Of a DNA stretch of 64,000 nucleotides, positions 35,601 to 47,606 are shown in pieces. This stretch comes from Medicago truncatula (Eukaryota > Streptophyta > Magnoliopsida > Fabales > Fabaceae): NCBI RefSeq assembly GCF_003473485.1, contig NC_053044.1:22937591-23001590 (forward strand). Direction: 5' to 3'. Made by a program: the position numbers and the translations under genes. The first letter of the stretch is position 1, and the number at the start of each line of letters is the position of its first letter. The notes beneath the pieces are model-generated. The model was not told where the DNA came from. It saw only the letters and a program-made list of their open reading frames with translations, and did no database searches.

Positions 35601-38600
35601 AAAAGACGCAACTAAGGCAAAACTTACTGTTAGAATGATACGCAGTGATGAACAATCAAAACTTCGGGAAAGGCTCTGTAGTATCTATGAAGACATACTG
35701 GTTGTTAATAATATTTCTCATGCAGAGCAAGTAGCTAAGATGCTTACAGTAAATTACAGGCATCTTATTCATGCATGTGATACCGAGGTATTATTATTGA
35801 CCGTGTTAACTTTTATTCTGATTGTGCCCTAATTGCAACACTGTACACGACTAGATTCTTTTTCCAATATGCATATATATACTTTGGACATGAGGTCAAT
35901 GGATGTATCCTTTAGTCCTTTTTAACTAATACAAATTGAGTCTTTTCAATAAAAGTTGTGCCACTATGAATCTCTTGGCTACTTGTATTTTACGATGTTG
36001 AGCATGTGATATGTGCCGATTTTGATTGACTTGAAAGGTATCCAAGATAGATGTCAAACAAGAAACGCCTATAGATCATGGGGAGATAATATGCTTCAGT
36101 ATTTATTCGGGTCCAGAAGCTGATTTTGGAGGTGGGAAATCATGTATCTGGGTGGATGTTCTTGACGGTGGAGGCAAAGAGATATTGAATAAGTTTGCCG
36201 ATTTTTTTCAAGATCCATCGATAAAAAAGGTGGCTTCTCTTTCTTTTCATTCTTCCTTTTATGGTTTTAGTCTTATTACTCATCTTTATGTTCAGAACCT
36301 CTTAAGAGTTTGTTTGATTATATTTTGGTAGAATGATTTAAACAATTTTGATGTTAATTTTTTTTTGCATTTGGGTATGCTGTTTTAAAAGCGAGTTTAA
36401 AAGAATTGCTTTTGTTTTTTATGGTAAAATTAGTAGTTTGACTCATGTTGTTGTGTCATATTAGTAGTTTATTGCAAATTGTCATATTCAAGTTAGTAGT
36501 CTAAGTGTTTAAATTAATATATTTACCTGGTAGCAAATTGTTAGGCGTTTTAGGCGCAGAACAAAACATTTGCATCATTTTAAAGGAGTAATATTAGATA
36601 TATGTGATTGTTAATATTAAAGGAGTAATATTTGATATATGTGATTGTTAAGGGCCAATTGATATTCTTATTTCATTGCCTAGTAATGTAAACAGGAAAA
36701 GCCCCACCTTTTCACAGTATCACTTACAGCCTCTACCCAACTTTATTACATGAACCTATAGATTCTCTCTTATGTAGTAGTGTTTGAACTTTTAACCATA
36801 CGGGTAATAGTTGGGCTGTGTTTTATGCCTTGCAAGCATATCAAATTGAGATTCAAATCGTGAATCAGAAAACCAGTTTTCGAATCGTTAATCAAATCTT
36901 GTTATTAATAGCTAGATACATTATCAATAAAAATATAACATTTTTATGCAAAATCAAGTGACATACACAAAAGCACAAGCTAATATATCATATGCTTACC
37001 TCAAAGTAATTTAAGATTCAAGTAATAACATGACAGAAAAGTGTTTGGCTACACAAAATTGTGGTTGTACAAAGTTCAAGGGAAAGTTGAGCACAGAGAT
37101 TCATATTGATTGTGTTTTGTTACTAATTGAGATACAACTCTCAACTTAGTTAAATAACTGTTTGCCGTTTCCAACTTTATAATATACAGGAGGACACTTT
37201 TAGTGGAGTACTTGTCAGTCATGTCATTCCACAACCGGTGACAAAATAATGGCCTGCATGTTTGTACTTTTCTAAATTCTAAATTATTATTATATTTTTT
37301 ACATAAAAATGTTTGAATTTTAAAATATTTGGATTTGAGGGGGGGGGGACCAAAGAAAAATAGCCTTGGTGTTCTTCTTGATATCATAAAAAAGGACTGT
37401 AATAGTTCTTAACTAAAAAGATTATCCAGTTGTATAATTCTAGCTTCATAAATTGATAGCGGCATTTTATTATTGGGTTTATGTGACGTAGATTTGAAAA
37501 TGATATTTGAAGTAATAAAGTTACTGGTGCACTTTGTAGGTTTGGCATAACTATAGCTTTGATTGTCATGTTATACAAAATTATGGATTTAAGGTTTCTG
37601 GATTTCATGCTGATACAATGCACATGGCACGACTGTGGGATTCATCAAGACGTTTGGTTGGTGGTTATTCTCTTGAAGCACTTAGTGGCGACAAAGAAGT
37701 CATGTCTAGGGGTAATCTGAACCATGAAACGGATTTGATTGGTAAGGTGTCGATGACAACCATATTTGGTCAGAGAAAGGAGAAGAAAGATGGATCTATG
37801 GGTAAAATCGTTACCATTGAGCCTGTTGAAGTACTGCAAAGAGAAGAGCATATACCTTGGATATGTTACTCTGCTTTAGATGCCAGAAGCACTCTGAAGC
37901 TTTATGAGAGCCTAAAAAGTCATCTGTCAGATTTACCTTGGAAAATTGATGGAGAACTTTTACGCGAAAACATGTTTGATTTTTACGAGATATATTTGCA
38001 GCCATTTGGTGAACTTCTTGTCAAAATGGAATGTGAGGGTATGCTAGTTGATCGGTTATATCTTCAAGAAATAGAAAAGGTGGCCAAAGCAGAGCAACAG
38101 GCAGCTCTTAATAGATTCCGAAAATGGGCATCTAGGTATTGTCCTGATGCCAAGTATATGAATGTTGGAAGCGATACACAGTTGCGTGTACTGCTTTTTG
38201 GTGGCACTGTGAACAGGTGCACATTATTTAAATCTTTTGTGGAGCTTTTGCTTCGATCTTAATTCATTGATAATTTGATAGAAAAGTTACAATTCTATTT
38301 ATGTAATTGTTCTTAGTTGTTTATAATGAAGTGGTTCACGTAAATCATTTTTCCTGCCCTGTTATACAGAGAAAACCACAATGAGGCAATTCCAACGGAG
38401 CGGATTTTCAAAGTTCCGAATGTTGATAAAGTGATTGAAAAAGGAAAAAAGATTCCCTCAAAATTACGTGATATTAAGTTGAATAGCATTGGATGTAACC
38501 TGAATGTTGACATTTACACACCTAGTGGCTGGCCCTCATGTAGTGGTCCCGCTTTAAAGGCGCTGGCTGGCAAAGTTTCTGCTGAGTATGACTTTGATCT

Positions 38601-41600
38601 TGAGGATGAAGATGGTAATCCTTCTCAAAGGGAAGATGAGCCTTTAGAAATAGATAATTCTGCTTATGGAACAGCCTATTTTGCTTTTCCAACAGAGGAA
38701 GAAGGGAGAGAAGCTTGTCATGCAATTGCTGCTTTATGTGAAATCTGCTCAATTGACTCTTTGATCTCTAATTTTATCCTTCCCCTGCAGGTAATTATTC
38801 TTTTCTCTCCAATAAGTTTATTCTGGACTTTTTCACTGCTCCGGTTGTGTTCATGGATTTTCATGTTGCTCCTATAAACTTTGCTTATACAGTGCGACTG
38901 GCATTTATAGTGTTTTTTGTCAAAGCATTTAAAACATTGTCAAGGTTAGTTTATAATGAAGGTTTTTTATGTCTGCTTTGTGGTAGCTTAATACGTTTCA
39001 ATTCAATGACAGGGACATAATATATCGGGGAAGGATCAGCGTGTTCATTGTTCCATAAATATCAACACAGAGACTGGACGCTTGTCGGCAAGACGACCAA
39101 ATCTACAGGTTCTTCCAACTCCCATTTCTTTCAAATTCCATACTCGTTGTTGAGTTACTTAATTTAACCCTTTTGGGTTAATGGTGCTTTACCCCCTATA
39201 ATATAGGTCATTTTTGGTTTTCCCCCCTGTAAAATAATTTTTTTGATTTACTGCCTGTAAAATTTTTTTTGTTTTGGAATACCCCTAATAGGTAATAAAA
39301 AAACGAAAAAATTCTGGAAAAAAAAAAAAATAAAGTCGTTTTTTATGACCTATTAGGTTGGTATTCCAAAAAAAAAAATTTTTTACAAGGGGGTTAATCA
39401 AAAAAAATATTTTACAGGGGGGAAAACAAAAAATGACCTATATTACAGGGGGGGTAAAGCACCATTAACCCTTTTTTAAAATGCCATACATGTTTCTGTC
39501 CTTCTGTTTGTCTGTGTATACGTATTTTGTTATATGAGGGGGTGAGGTTGATACAAAGTCATTCCTATGACCTCACGTAATAGCTTAACCTTTTAGAAGA
39601 GTTGGTTCATGACAATGCTAAATTAAAATGATAGATTGTTTATGTTAGAGCTATCAAGGATATGTACGAGGGAGCTTCGACTAGTATGAGGACACAGGAT
39701 CAACCTTCAGTCCTTACATTTTTACTTTAGTTTTGGATGTGACGGAACACATCCAAGAGTTAGCACCAAGATGTATGCTTTTTGCAGATGATGCAGTCCT
39801 GCTTGGAGAGTTGAGGGAGGAATTGAATGGGAGGTTAGAGACTTGGAGACAAGCCTTAGAAGCGTATGGCATCCGCCTTAGTAGAAGCAAGACAGAGTAT
39901 ATGGAATGTAACTTTAGCAAAAGGCAAAGTAGTCCTACCTTGGAGGTGAAAGTTGGACGCCTTAGTAGAAGCAAGACAGAGTATATGGAATGTAACTTTA
40001 GCAAAAGGCAAAGTAGTCCTACCTTGGAGGTGAAAGTTGGAGATCATATCATACCCCAAGTTACATGGTTTAAATATCTTGGGTCCATAGTACAAAATAA
40101 CAGAGAAATAAGAGCAGATGTAAATCATCGTATCTTGAGATGATGTTGTGTTGGATGAGTGGTAAGACTACACGAGATACGATTAGAAGTGAAATCATTA
40201 GAGAGAGAGTTGGGGGCAGCACCTATAGTAGAAAAGATGGTAGAAAATAGGTTTAGGTGGTTTGAGCATGCAGAGAGAAGACCTGTAGATGTTGTAGTAA
40301 GAAGAGTAGATCAGATGGAGGAGAGTTAGATCAAAAAGGTAGAGGAAGACCTAGAAAAACTATTAGGAAATATTTAGAGATTAATGAGTTGGATCTCAAT
40401 ATGGTTTATGATAGAACATTATGGTATAATTTGATCCATGTAGCGACCCCACTTAGTGGGATAAGGCTTGGCTGCTGGTTTGGTTACTGCATTAAAAAAT
40501 CTTTTACTTAAATATGTTTTTGTGCCAATCAAAGTTTCCTTCCCCATACAGAAAACATTAAAACGTACATTTTGGATTTGGAGGGGGGGATTTTCAGAAA
40601 TTTTGCTTTGAACTTTCAAATAGAAGCATGTATTACATTTTCTCATCAGATTTATACTTGGACCACATTAATCATTGTATTTCAAAAAGTTGCAGATTTA
40701 ATCTAACCTGTATGATTCATATATCAGAATCAACCAGCTTTGGAAAAGGACCGATACAAAATCCGTCAAGCATTCGTAGCTGCTCCTGGAAATTCTCTTA
40801 TAGTTGCGGATTATGGGCAGGTTTTTTAGTTTACTTATCTGTCTAATTGAGCTAGTTTCTTTGTATTTCATTCATGGTTGATGGAGTTATTATGTAACGT
40901 AACAGTTGGAGCTCAGGATACTTGCACATCTTACTGATTGTAAGAGCATGTTGGAAGCCTTTGAAGCTGGTGGAGATTTCCACTCCAGAACTGCAATGAA
41001 TATGTACCCATATATTCGTGAAGCAGTTGAAAAAAAGGAAGTTCTTCTTGAATGGCATCCTCAACCTGGTGAAGACAAACCCCCTGTTCCTCTCCTCAAG
41101 GTAAATTTACTTCTCATCAACATATCTTAAGATGGTAATAACCTTGCATTCCGTGCACAATTAGAACTCGTTTTGGTACACCTCGAACATAGTTCTCGTT
41201 ATTGTAAATACAATGACGATATTAAATTGCAGAAAAGTTATTTTAGCACAAACCAACATCCGACACCGTATTTTGGTGCATTTTGATTTATTTATTTTTA
41301 ATTATTTTTCTGTCCTTTGGTCAAACCACACTAACTCGGGATGTATTAAATTAATAGGGCTATATTATTTTTATTAATTTTTTCTAAGTAATATATTTTA
41401 CTGAAAGGGAACCAATGACGTACTAATTTAAAAGGTGACCTAAATATAAACCTTTGAGGAGGAATTATAAGAAGCGAATATATTTTGTACAGAGGTTGAA
41501 GTTCTTTACCAGGAAATATGTTGTATCTATCTCAACCGCATAAAATTGGCCTAAAAATCTGAAATGTAAAACCTTTGAGGAGGAATTATACGAAGGGGGT

Positions 41601-43076
41601 ATATTTTATAGAGCAGTTGAAGTTCTTTATCACAAAATCTGCTGTATCTAACTCAACCACATAGAATTGGCCTAAAAATCTGCAATATAAACGGAGAATT
41701 ATAAGAAGCGGATGTATTTTATAGAGCAGTTGAAGTTTTTTGTCAGAAAATATGTTGTATCTAACTCAACTGCATCAAATTGGCTTCTATGGTGATGACT
41801 GTCTAGGTTTTCAAGCTGCGTTTAGGCCATTTCTCTAGCCAATGTGGGACTTGGTTTTTCGAAATAGAGAGCTTTGTTTAGCAGCTTAGCTTTATATAGT
41901 AATCTTGAAACCCGAGATAGGTCTTCTTCTGAGTGTTTAGTAGAAACTTATGAGAAAACAAGCACATTATTATATTTCGTATCAATTTATATCCTTTTCC
42001 TATCTCAGGATGCCTTTGCTTCTGAAAGAAGAAAAGCCAAAATGCTTAACTTCTCAATTGCATATGGAAAGACTCCACAAGGTCTTTCTAAGGATTGGAA
42101 GGTACCATGAATTCTATCATATATCACGAGGTGCTTACATAGGTTACAAGTCTCTGAATTTTGATTTGATTGTACAAATATTTTCTGTCAGGTTTCTGTG
42201 AAAGAAGCTAAGAACACAGTTGACCTCTGGTACAATGATAGAAAAGAAGTTTTGAAATGGCAACAGAAACGTAAAAAAGAAGCTTTTGAATTTGGGTGTG
42301 TTTATACGTTGCTAGGACGAGCCCGGCGATTCCCCGAGATATTCCTAGGTCGTCGTAACTACTACAAAGGTCACATTGAGCGTGCTGCTATTAATACCCC
42401 AGTGCAGGTCCTCTAGTCTTTCAAATATACCAAGACTACATTATTCCCATAGAACTTCATAGCATTTAGAAATCATTTTTTTCCCATTATAATGCAACAG
42501 GGAAGTGCAGCTGATGTTGCCATGCTTGCCATGTTAGAAATATCCAAAAATAAACAGTTGAAGGAGCTTGGATGGAAGTTACTTCTTCAGGTTAATATCT
42601 GTGCAAAGATTTTTCTTGTTTATAATCTCTATCCTCACTCTTTGTCAAGTTCCATTCAACCTCAATATTTTCATCCACTTGAATTTCAATTTCAATACCA
42701 GTTATTTTCCATTCTTCATAGTACTCCATAGTTTATTATACATTGGTTTTTGCTTTGTCATTTTTTTCTTTTCAACCTCATTTTCCGATCTCAATTGATA
42801 TATGAATATAATGAGCATTAAAGCTCTGTTATCATGGCTTTTGCCTCTATATTCATATGAATGCTTTTTCATATGTAAGCGTTTTGGCTAAGATTTTTGC
42901 ACATGACAACATAGGTTCATGATGAAGTCATATTGGAAGGACCAACAAAGTCAGCTGAGGTTGCAAAGAATATAGTTATTGACTGCATGTCAAAACCCTT
43001 CAATGGCCAAAATATTCTTAAAGTTGGTCTCACTGTGGATGCCAAGTGTGCACAAAACTGGTATGCCGCAAAATAA
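32697..43076 (+). CDS. Organellar DNA polymerase I (POLIA/POLIB type), copy B
   Basis: Second intact family-A organellar DNA polymerase. Exons in phase: 32697-32845, 34908-35787, 36038-36229, 37540-38216, 38370-38790, 39013-39108, 40728-40820, 40906-41100, 42009-42101, 42192-42407, 42501-42590 and 42915-43076. They give 1087 aa. It has one extra Ser codon in exon 1 and lacks 45 bp (15 codons) at the start of exon 2 compared with copy A, where the acceptor tgcgcag now joins acatcgc directly. All exonuclease residues (CDTE, NYSFD, YSALD) and polymerase motifs (VADYGQ, the R/K/F/YG helix, VHDEV) are kept. Substitutions are few, for example N to Y in GRRNFYKG and E to K near the end of EGPTESAEV. 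Intron 6 has an extra 307-bp element and an RTE fragment. Both copies look functional. Confidence 0.92.
33314..33403. mobile_element. Stowaway-like MITE in intron 1 (copy B)
   Basis: Same element and site as 12703-12792. Confidence 0.65.
36583..36656 (+). repeat. 37-bp tandem repeat, two copies, intron 3
   Basis: Two units against three in copy A (16052-16156). Confidence 0.9.
39165..39471. mobile_element. 307-bp TIR element only in copy B intron 6
   Basis: Inverted ends begin gggttaatggtgctttaccc (39175) and its complement (ends 39471). Internal parts also pair: taggtcatttttggttttcc near the left, ggaaaacaaaaaatgaccta near the right. Copy A has only acttaa plus a T-run at this place, so the element was inserted after the duplication. 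There is no ORF. It is probably a non-autonomous DNA transposon; the T-run hides the exact target duplication. Confidence 0.85.
39643..40478 (+). pseudogene. RTE-type LINE 3' fragment in intron 6 (copy B)
   Basis: Same RTE fragment as 18825-19576, with the FADD motif in CMLFADDAVLLGE. Here the frame from 39733 stays open for 136 codons because it has TGG where A has TAG and because it keeps a ggg triplet near 40081 lost in A. An 84-bp in-frame tandem duplication (39874-39957 / 39958-40041) lengthens it. Earlier stops in both copies show that it is dead. Confidence 0.85.
39874..40041 (+). repeat. 84-bp tandem duplication inside the RTE fragment
   Basis: Two identical units, 39874-39957 and 39958-40041, each encoding 28 residues starting RLSRSKTEYMECNF. 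Copy A has one unit. Confidence 0.95.
41443..41785 (+). repeat. Degenerate tandem repeat, three units, intron 8
   Basis: Counterpart of 20547-20890 in copy A, with small length changes. Confidence 0.75.
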
Positions 43077-45211
43077 ACATCAAATCAAAACTGTTGTGCC
43101 GCGGTTTGGTGGGGTAGTTTTGCACCCTTGGCTTTAATACGAAGGTCATGGATGAACTTGGTTGCATACAAAACTGTATTGTTTCTCTGGTGACTATAAT
43201 CAAAAGAGGTTGTGATGCAACTTGGGGTGCCTTCTATTTTTGCATGGAAAAAGTAATGTCCTTTTGGTCTCATGTTATCCTCTTTCATTTTTAGAGAGGT
43301 TATGGAAATGGTTTCATTGTGAATTTTGTGTATAGAATTTTTAATTATGAAGCAGAAGGCCAAAATCAATGGTGTCCAATGAAGCACCGATACCAATATG
43401 GACACCGGACACGTCATTGGCACGTCGACACGGGTGATAATTTCAAAAAGTAATTAATTAAATGCCGTTGCACGTGTCATTGTTGTGTCGTTACTAAAAA
43501 TTAGTATCAGCGTTTGTTAGCTCTACTCTGTTTTTTTCTTCGTGTTTTTATTTTACAAGCTCATAGTATGTTTTGTCTTGTATAATGTACCAATGTGGCT
43601 CTATGCTTTGTGCAACTATGTATTATTTTGTATAGTTGTATATAAAACGAAAATTTCAAATTCCATCTCATTTGCCAATGTTCATGACTGGTTGCAAACT
43701 CATTACATCTCCTGCATTATTGATACTATTTTAGACGAATTAACATTAAGAAAGTTAATGCTAAACGCAGCTGCAAAGAAAATGTGCTTGTGAATGTTGA
43801 TATTTTTTATTTATTTTATAAAGAGAATATTGCTGATAATTGTGGAGCTCAAAGTAGGTGTTATTAAGATTATCACCAAACCCAGTTAATGAACAATATG
43901 CTGGTCTTTTTATTTTTTTTTTATTTTTAAGATTGTAAGATTCAGTTCAATTTTTAATTACAGTAACTAAATTCTTGAAATATTGACAATTATTTCACAA
44001 CGCCTACACAAACGTTACCGTTTATACCTCAAGAAGAAAAAAATAGTTAAGAGTTTATGATTAATTAATGCATTAACCTTTTCTAATTCATCCTTTTTGT
44101 ATACACACCGTTTTCCACTATATTTCCTTCTATTTGTAAGAGGACTATGAACTTCCTCATTTTCACATCCCTTCCATTGAAACACAAAGTAGTAAGTATA
44201 TATGGTAGTGTCATCCAGTGCGATGGGATAAAAAAGGATAGAATCACCTTCAAGTATATCCAGCTAGTATATATGATAATGTCATCATAGGTTTAGTTTG
44301 TTAGTTAGAAAAATGTTTACCAATAATGTATTCAAAAATTTCATTGCTCTCTTATGTCATGATGTTTGCTTCATGTAACCAATCGATCTGCAAGATAAAG
44401 AGGTTGATTTGGAAAATACTCAATCACCGGTGGACAAGAACAAAAATACCTTCAGATTCAATTTCACACGCCGGTGATGTTGTGATATAGTCCATAGTTA
44501 GAGCTACAATAAGTAGTTTGAAGGATGTTCCTGCAAGTGTTGTGAACATTCTAGATAGAAGATTTAAGTGTCCCTAGCTCTATTCTAATGGCTACTAATA
44601 TAATTCTCAAGAATCTTTATTAAGACCATATTCCATTTAGTAAATTAGGATGGATTTGCATCCAAACTTAAATATACAAATTCAAATAGAAGAACTCCAT
44701 ATTTGAAGGATTGCTTGATTAAATACTGAAACAATGGGGGACTTTATGAACAAATATATGTCTCTTCACCAAGAATAAGAAACCATGTTAGAAAGTTTCG
44801 TGATTAGCACCTCGCTAAATAATAATATCTCCCAAGTCCCACCTAATCAATAAAGAGAAAATGTGTATATGAAACCATAAGGTTTTAGGACTACTATGGT
44901 TCACTGATATGTAATCAGTTTAATGAAAAGCTTATGTCTTCACTAAAAAGCTTTGACTTCAGATAGAATGTCTTTATCGGGTTGTCTTTTGGCCGGTGGT
45001 GTAGAAAGAGTGAGACTTGGATCATATAACCCACATTGATTCCTAAAAAGTTCAATTAGTTGTTAGACATAATTAATTGATTATGATTAAATGAAAATTT
45101 TATGAGCCAGGCGGGATAGATATCTTACAGAAGTTTCCATTGAAACATCCTTATCTTCTTCAATCATATTGAGAGACAGAACTTCCTTAAATGCAGATGA
45201 ATGTATTAAAA
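43077..45211. other. 3' flank of polymerase copy B
   Basis: Matches A 22181-24390 without the MITE, then is fused at about 44886 to sequence matching A 26673 on. The plant mobile domain pseudogene of segment A is not here. No gene is recognised. Confidence 0.6.
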
Positions 45212-45239
45212 CTAGTGTGAGACCCGTGTCGATGCCACG
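45212..45239 (-). mobile_element. Helitron 3' end (segment B)
   Basis: Same CTAG end and hairpin as 26998-27025. Homology with A stops at about 45403, so the rest of this Helitron is deleted in B. Confidence 0.65.
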
Positions 45240-46794
45240 GGCTTATAAATAATTGTAGCGGTCGTCAATTAATCAAACAATACAACTAAAAATATGAATA
45301 TGAATCAAAAGTCTACCTAATAAATATGAACAAAAGAAAAAGGTTTGCAAATCCAAAAATTTATTTAAAATAAAACGATCCCGTAGATCAGGTGACGACT
45401 CAGAATGTATGTCATGTTTTTTCATTTAATAATATTTGTAAACACTCACAAACACACATATTTAGCCTTATAACCCTATTTTGTACTAAGAATGTTATGA
45501 ATGATGAGACTTTGCATAAGACAATAAAGGTTTAAAAGTATAATTATAAATATAAATGTTATGAATAAAATAGATGTAGCTGTCAATGTAGAAATGATGG
45601 TAGAATGTTCTCTTAGGCCATTTGGTTATGTGAGGGGAGGAAACCTGTAGAAATTAAAGGAGTAAGAGTTAATATGTGCGAGCATTGTGTTCAGCATAAA
45701 TAACTTTTTATTAAGGGCTTCATCAAGATGCTATACCTTAAACTTGTTTATTTAGAAAAGATCTATCATTTGCTTTCATATTATGGGCTTCTAGCTGAAA
45801 AAATGAAGAGGATAATAGAAACTTAATGAGTACCATGAAAAGATATATCCCTTAAATTTTATGAAAACCTATAATTTGGTGAAATATTCTTATTATTGTA
45901 TTCTTCTGGAATGCCTTCATACCGCTGGTGTGGTTCCTTCAAGAATTCGTTGATTTGGTTGTAGAAACCTATGGAAGATAGATAAAGAAGAGGCAAAAAG
46001 ATGCATGTTGAATATACAAATGGAGAATAACAAAAAGATATCCATGTACTTACACATATCTTGTTAAAAAGAGTGCATACCAATGAGATCAGCTTTTTGT
46101 TTTATCATCTAATATACCACCTGCATCATCAATTGTAGAGTATGTTTATGTAAGTTTATCAAACATCATGAAAATGTATTACAATACAATCATTAAGGAA
46201 AAAGAAGCAGAAACTTACTTTGCTAGAAAAATGTATGAAGGATTTTTGGCATGATAGAGATGAATGAATGAGATGGGAAGGCAATGGTTTAAATACACTT
46301 GAGGAAAGGGAAAGGGGGAGAGGAGCGTGAGAGAGAGAAAGGGGGAGGAAGATTAAGTAATAAAGAAATAAGGAGCTTGGCGCCCAAGAAAGCTTAAATG
46401 CTGCACTGCACACCTGCACTGTACAACACTGCACACCTGCACTGCAGTGACACCTTGGCTGCTTTTTTTGATATATTGCCACCATTGAAATGACCAGCAG
46501 AGTTTGGAGAAGAGCCCAATTCACTGGTAGTGTATCGCACGGTAATATCGGAGACTTCTCTACTGTAAGATTTATAGATGGCACATTGCATTAATACTCC
46601 TAAACTTTTCAAGATTTATTGACAGTGCTTACATTTAACTTATACATTGTGTTTTTAACTCTACAACTTTTGTGTCCCAAGGGAGAGATGATGCAGGGAA
46701 AAGCAAAAATGAATTTGCTCTTTCACTTGCTTGAAATTCTTCATAGTGAAGAGTTGGTGGCAACAGAAGATAATATTGAAAGTGTTTGAGTGAA

Positions 46795-47226
46795 AATTGT
46801 TGTCTGATACTTCCATTTATCAACTTCCATTTATCCTGCAATGTGTACTTCCTGCTAACCAATAAAGTTTGTCTTTTTCCCCTGTGATCGTTTTGTTTGG
46901 CATTTACCAAACCGTGCCGCTTTAAAGGCCTTTTCTATTGAAATTGTTATTGGTGTTCAACAGTTTTTGTTGCACCACACAATTGAAGAAAAATACATGT
47001 ATGTTTGTAATTTATATTTATTACAAACATACATGTGCTTTTTTTCAATTGTGTGGTGCAACAAAAACTGTTGAACAGCGATAACACTTTCAATAGAAAA
47101 GGCCTTCAAAGCGGCACAGTTTGGTGAATGCCAAACAAAGCGATCACAGGAAAAAAGACATTACAAGCTTTATTGGTTAGCGGAAAGTACACATTGCAAG
47201 ATAAATGGAAGTATCAGACAACAATT
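46795..47226. repeat. 432-bp long hairpin at the duplication breakpoint
   Basis: Arm 46795-47010 pairs with arm 47021-47226 around a 10-base loop, with few mismatches (one 14-base insertion in the left arm: a repeated acttccatttatc). The left 110 bp of the left arm is also the end of duplicated segment B, which stops at 46904. The right arm repeats that same sequence inverted. A transcript would fold into a duplex of about 200 bp. Confidence 0.95.
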
Positions 47227-47261
47227 CTTCTTCAAAAGAAAGTTAAGAAATCTCTCTAGGC

Positions 47262-47606
47262 TTGCGCTTGAGAAGGTCCTTTTCATCCCCAATTTTGGTT
47301 GTTGCTAACTCTGTTTCAACCCGGTCAACCTCAACTTCAAGATTACCACACCATACTCCACCACGTTCTCCCTCGGTCTCAGGTTCACGTAAACCGAGCT
47401 ATGCAGATAAACAGAAAGAAAAAGAAGAGGTGAGTCTTGGATTGAAAAGGACTTCCTTTGAGACTGGGCAGTCGTTAGGTCGTAAAACCTCAGATTCCAA
47501 ACCACCACCATATGGTTCACGTAAACAACCCACCTATGAACAGAAAGAACAAGAAGAGGTGAGTTTTGGTATGAAAAAGTCAACAATTTCCAACTTAATA
47601 GAATAA
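47262..47606 (+). other. Open frame with internal 30-residue repeat, unknown
   Basis: An open frame without ATG at its start (first codon TTG), so a partial exon or a remnant. It encodes two similar blocks: GSRKPSYADKQKEKEEVSLG and GSRKQPTYEQKEQEEVSFG, each followed by a K-K/R-T/S segment. 'gaggtgag' at both block ends could be splice donors. It may be an exon pair of a duplicated exon. I do not recognise the family. Confidence 0.3.

Larger units (their letters stand above)
32465..46904. repeat. Tandem segmental duplication, copy B
   Basis: Matches 11879-32337 in direct orientation but is 6.0 kb shorter. The difference is explained by two missing blocks (relative to A 24391-26672, fused at about 44886; and A 27190-30822, fused at about 45403), the missing MITE of A, and a gained 307-bp element at 39165-39471. 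The right end lies inside a large hairpin (46795-47226). Confidence 0.95.
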
